Notes under the pieces: model-generated | Seen by the model: only the letters and a program-made list of their open reading frames with translations | Told to the model about the DNA's origin: nothing | The model's database searches: none | Shown here: in pieces, positions 48,259 to 51,307 of the stretch | Layout of the letters: each line of letters opens with the position of its first letter | Numbering within the stretch: the first letter of the stretch is position 1 | Position numbers and translations under genes: made by a program | NCBI RefSeq assembly: GCF_000220395.1 | Contig: NW_004087691.1 | Location: 1-51,307, forward strand | Length of the DNA stretch: 51,307 nt | Direction: 5' to 3' | From: Ichthyophthirius multifiliis | Lineage: Eukaryota; Ciliophora; Oligohymenophorea; Hymenostomatida

Positions 48259-50372
48259 TCATTATTATTAATTTTCAATTTATTTAATACTCATATTTGA
48301 GAAATTCTAAATTATTTTATTTGAATAATACTCAAAAAGGTTTTAATTTTCTTATGAATTACTTTAAAAAACATTAGCAAAAGACCCATTTTAACCAAAA
48401 TAGTTAAAAATATTATTATTTTAAAAATCAATATTAAAATACTATTTTTTTTAACTCTTTTTAAACATATTAATTTCATTAAATTAATAAAAAGAAGGAT
48501 AATTATTTTACAAAAAAGAAGAAAATTTTTTTTTTTCTTAAAAATTATTTATTTCCATTTAATTATTTTCATTATTAACTTTTTATTTTTTCAATTTATC
48601 CTCGAAACCAAAATGTTTCTTATTTAAAAAAGGAAATTAATATATAATATTTTTCGTTATTTTTTCTATAAAAAACTCTTTCTGGATTTAAAAATCATTT
48701 TAAAATTCTTTATTTTCTTACTATATACTATTATTATTATTATTAATAATATTATTTTTATCCTGTATATTATTAATTTCATTCTAAATAACACTTTTAT
48801 TTTCATTCTAAATAATACTGTTATTTATATCCTAAATACTACTGTTTTTTTCTTTCTATGTATTATTATTTTTATCTTAATTATCCTTATCTTAATCTTA
48901 TATACCATTATTTTCCTTATATATATCTTTATTTTCTTTTTAAATAATGATATTATTTTCCTAATTATCTTATTAATCTCCTTAAAATGTATTATTGTTT
49001 AAAAAATAGTCTTAAATATTTATATTTTCGTTCTAAATTTCCTAAACAGTTTTTTAAATTACATTTTCAGATAAATTTTCCTTTTATTTTTCTTCTATTT
49101 CCTTGTAATCTAAAAACTAATCAAAATTTTTTTAAAAAACTTCATTTTACAAATTCTATTTAATTAAATCTTCCAAAATCTTATTTTTCTCATAAAATTA
49201 ATTATATTCGAAAATTTAGCTTCTCTTTCTTTTTCTATTAAATTTCTCTATTTTTTTTCCTTCCGAAAAAAAAAATTATTCTTCACTTTTCTCTTCTTAA
49301 TCTTCTTACTAAAAGACCTTCGAAATATCATATCCACCCCCTTTTTCGAATACTATTTCTTCCACTTTGACCCCTTTTTCCTTAAAACTATTTAAAACAT
49401 GTACCAAAAACCCATCTATGACAAAATCAAAGCATTTAATCTTACAAATGGGACATTTCCACCTACTTGGGCTCATATTTTATCCAAATACTAGCATATT
49501 TTCTAATGAAAAACACTATAAATGGCTACAAAAAAGTCCTCTGGCAGGTGTTTTTAATATCTTCAGATCAAAAGGACATTTTAGGTTCAGGAAGAACTTT
49601 TCTTGAGTAAAAATTAGGTCTTCATTTTCATCGTTTTTTAATTTAATATTTGTTGTATTTTTTCTAAAGTACCATTTTTTATGGGAATTTTTTGTAAGAA
49701 ATTTTCGCGAGTTTTTTTCTCGACTAAAAAAATAGAAAAAAAATGGGAAAAAAATTAAATTTTTCGAAAGTTTTTTTATTAAGAAGAAATGTAATTTTCG
49801 TCGATTTTTAATTCGTTTTTATGCTTTAATAAATTATCGATTTCCTTTATAATTAATTTGTCGTCTTTTCGTTTTTTTAAAGCAGAATTCTACTATAAAG
49901 GTATATATTCCTTTATTTTTTATTTATTTATACTGATCTAACATATATCAGGCCATGTATATTCATACATATTTTTACTCCCGTCAATTCTTATGCATCT
50001 AATTTCAATTTAATAATCTTTTTTTTAAAATTATTTAAATTAATCTGAATTAATTTAGAATTAAATAGATGTTTGACCCCCATATAAGCATGTAGGAGGA
50101 ATTATAGTCTCTATTACTTAATTTAGGGGATCTATTTTATATAAAACACATAAAGGACATTCAAATATTTACGACTGAAACGAATTTTAGGCAATATTAA
50201 TACATTCTGAATGAAAAAAAGAATAACAAAATACACATTTTATATTTTTTTCAATTAATCTATATTTTGTTAATAATTCACTAACAGAACATATACATTC
50301 ATTTTTATAAAGAGTTTTTTAATTTTATTTATATCTATATTTTGAATAAATAAATTTATGGATAAGCATTAA

Positions 50373-50429
<57 letters not shown>

Positions 50430-50923
50430 ATTTTTACGTAGTATTTTGTTGTATTGGAATAATTTCGATTTATTTAGAATTTTATTCAACATTATTGTTT
50501 TGTAACTAAGCTATATTTATATTTTTAAATATTATTTATATATATTTTCTTTATTTTTTTTTTACTTTATTTATACTTTTAACTTTTTTATATAATTTCT
50601 TATTAAAGGCTTATATTTTTAATAAATTCTTCATTATTTTTTAATAATATTTAACTAAATTATTATACAATTTCTCTTATTATTACATTATTTTAAATGA
50701 CTTAATTTTAAAGAATATTATTAGTTTAATTATTTGAATATAATAATTCTATTAATTTTTAAGATATTTTATCTATTAATTTATCATTTTAAATATTTTA
50801 TACATCTTCTAATTGTAAAATATATTATAATTCAGTAAATTATACTGTGCTATATCCTTAATTTATAATTATTTTTTTCATTTCATTTTCATAAAACTCT
50901 TTTTAAGTATTACTTAATAACAT
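48259..50923 (-). CDS. SIZ1/PIAS-type SUMO E3 ligase (PHD-PINIT-SP-RING)
   Basis: Four exons: 50566-50923, 50438-50510, 49673-50334, 48259-49619; 817 aa; introns 55, 103 and 53 nt; phases agree. The N-terminal 145 residues are helical and Gln/Asn-rich. A PHD-like finger follows at about 157-205: NECICSVSELL, IKCVFCYSFFHSECINI, IFECPLCVLYKIDP. The middle (about 215-365) has the position and feel of a PINIT domain (QIEIRCIRIDGSKNMYEYTW, YIPLQQNSALKK). The SP-RING (about 375-430) is unmistakable: LKCPFDLKILKTPARGLFCSH, LQCF, SRWKCPICKIKCFDFVIDGF. The tail is long, Asn/Gln/Glu-rich and partly coiled coil. Such proteins transfer SUMO in the nucleus. PHD plus SP-RING is the plant SIZ1 layout; animal PIAS lacks the PHD. 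A SAP domain is not evident. Confidence 0.91.
50376..50427. repeat. (AT)n inside SUMO-ligase intron 2
   Basis: About 52 bp of AT repeat, half of the 103-nt intron 50335-50437. Confidence 0.95.
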
Positions 50924-51307
50924 TCTTTTTATTTATATAGATGTATTTAATTTTTTTTATTTTATTTTTTTATATACAAATATAATTTTTTAATTTTTAA
51001 AAATATTAATATTTAAAAATAAATTTATGTTATTAAATTATATAATTTTTAATTATTTTTTTTTTTTATTTTATGTTAATATTATAAATATTTATTAATT
51101 TAATTATATTAAAAAAAGAAGCAATAAATTAAAAAAAAAAAATATGAATTAAATAAAATAAAAGTTATATAGTATTATAAAAGTTAATTTTTGTTTGTGT
51201 TTTTTTAAAGATTACAAAATAAAAAAAAAAAAAAATTTAATTTTTTAACAATAAAAAAATGCAAAGAAGATATTATTTAAAAAAATACAATATATATAAA
51301 TATATAT
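50924..51307. other. AT-rich end of window
   Basis: Upstream flank of the SUMO-ligase gene; mostly A/T with poly-A and poly-T runs. An ATG at 51259 on the plus strand opens a 16-codon frame to the window end (MQRRYYLKKYN), too short to call. Confidence 0.5.

Noticed and set aside
49367-49606. 79-aa plus-strand ORF
   Set aside because: Antisense to the SP-RING of the SUMO ligase; it is open only because the zinc-finger region is G/C-richer.
51259-51307. Start of a further plus-strand gene at the window edge
   Set aside because: Only 16 codons are visible, with no supporting motif.

Overview
This is the end of a ciliate macronuclear chromosome. Positions 1-118 are C4A2 (CCCCAA) telomeric repeat of the Tetrahymena / Ichthyophthirius type. 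The sequence is extremely AT-rich (estimated by eye at well over 80 percent). Every recognisable gene reads only when TAA and TAG are Gln and TGA is the only stop (genetic code 6). The combination of telomere type, code, AT content and short introns points to an oligohymenophorean ciliate such as Ichthyophthirius multifiliis; the species is inference. Standard-code ORFs of 60-120 aa here are almost all shadows of the real genes.

I reconstructed 25 protein genes or candidates, one clear pseudogene and one weak coding remnant. They carry about 43 GT...AG introns, nearly all 41-132 nt. In each spliced model that I call firm, exon lengths add up to a whole number of codons, which is independent support for the splice sites.

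Layout. 0.97-7.7 kb: subtelomeric Gln/Asn-rich coiled-coil gene, a leucine-rich-repeat gene, a 69-aa membrane peptide and a weak ORF. 8.4-10.1 kb: TBC1D19-like Rab-GAP-fold gene. 12.3-20 kb: dense cluster with a multipass RING protein, a Pumilio (PUF) protein, an unknown gene, an AIMP1/EMAP-II-like tRNA-binding protein and an EEF1AKMT4-like methyltransferase. 21.6-27.9 kb: unknown 280-aa protein, membrane-anchored J-protein, ESCRT-III CHMP1, a 250-aa unknown and class I fructose-bisphosphate aldolase. 29.9-34.5 kb: decayed kinase pseudogene, a myristoylation-type pseudokinase-like gene and a Lys/Gln-rich ORF with no visible start. 34.8-38.8 kb: proteasome subunit alpha4 (PSMA7), mitochondrial 3-hydroxyacyl-CoA dehydrogenase, and a glycosyltransferase-like gene with a long His/Asn/Cys tail. 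39.6-45.8 kb: coiled-coil gene, small secreted protein, mitochondrial inner-membrane peptidase (IMP1), calmodulin. 47.1-50.9 kb: axonemal CFAP77 and a PHD-PINIT-SP-RING SUMO E3 ligase.

The genes are mostly unrelated housekeeping, trafficking, mitochondrial, RNA-control and ciliary functions. There is no operon and no CRISPR; I saw no convincing tRNA/rRNA and no transposon. Long gaps are almost pure A/T, with many (AT)n tracts, several of them inside introns. The most unusual items are the PUF protein with an intact UGUAUAUA recognition code, the plant-SIZ1-like SUMO ligase, the glycosyltransferase/His-tail fusion and the kinase fossil.
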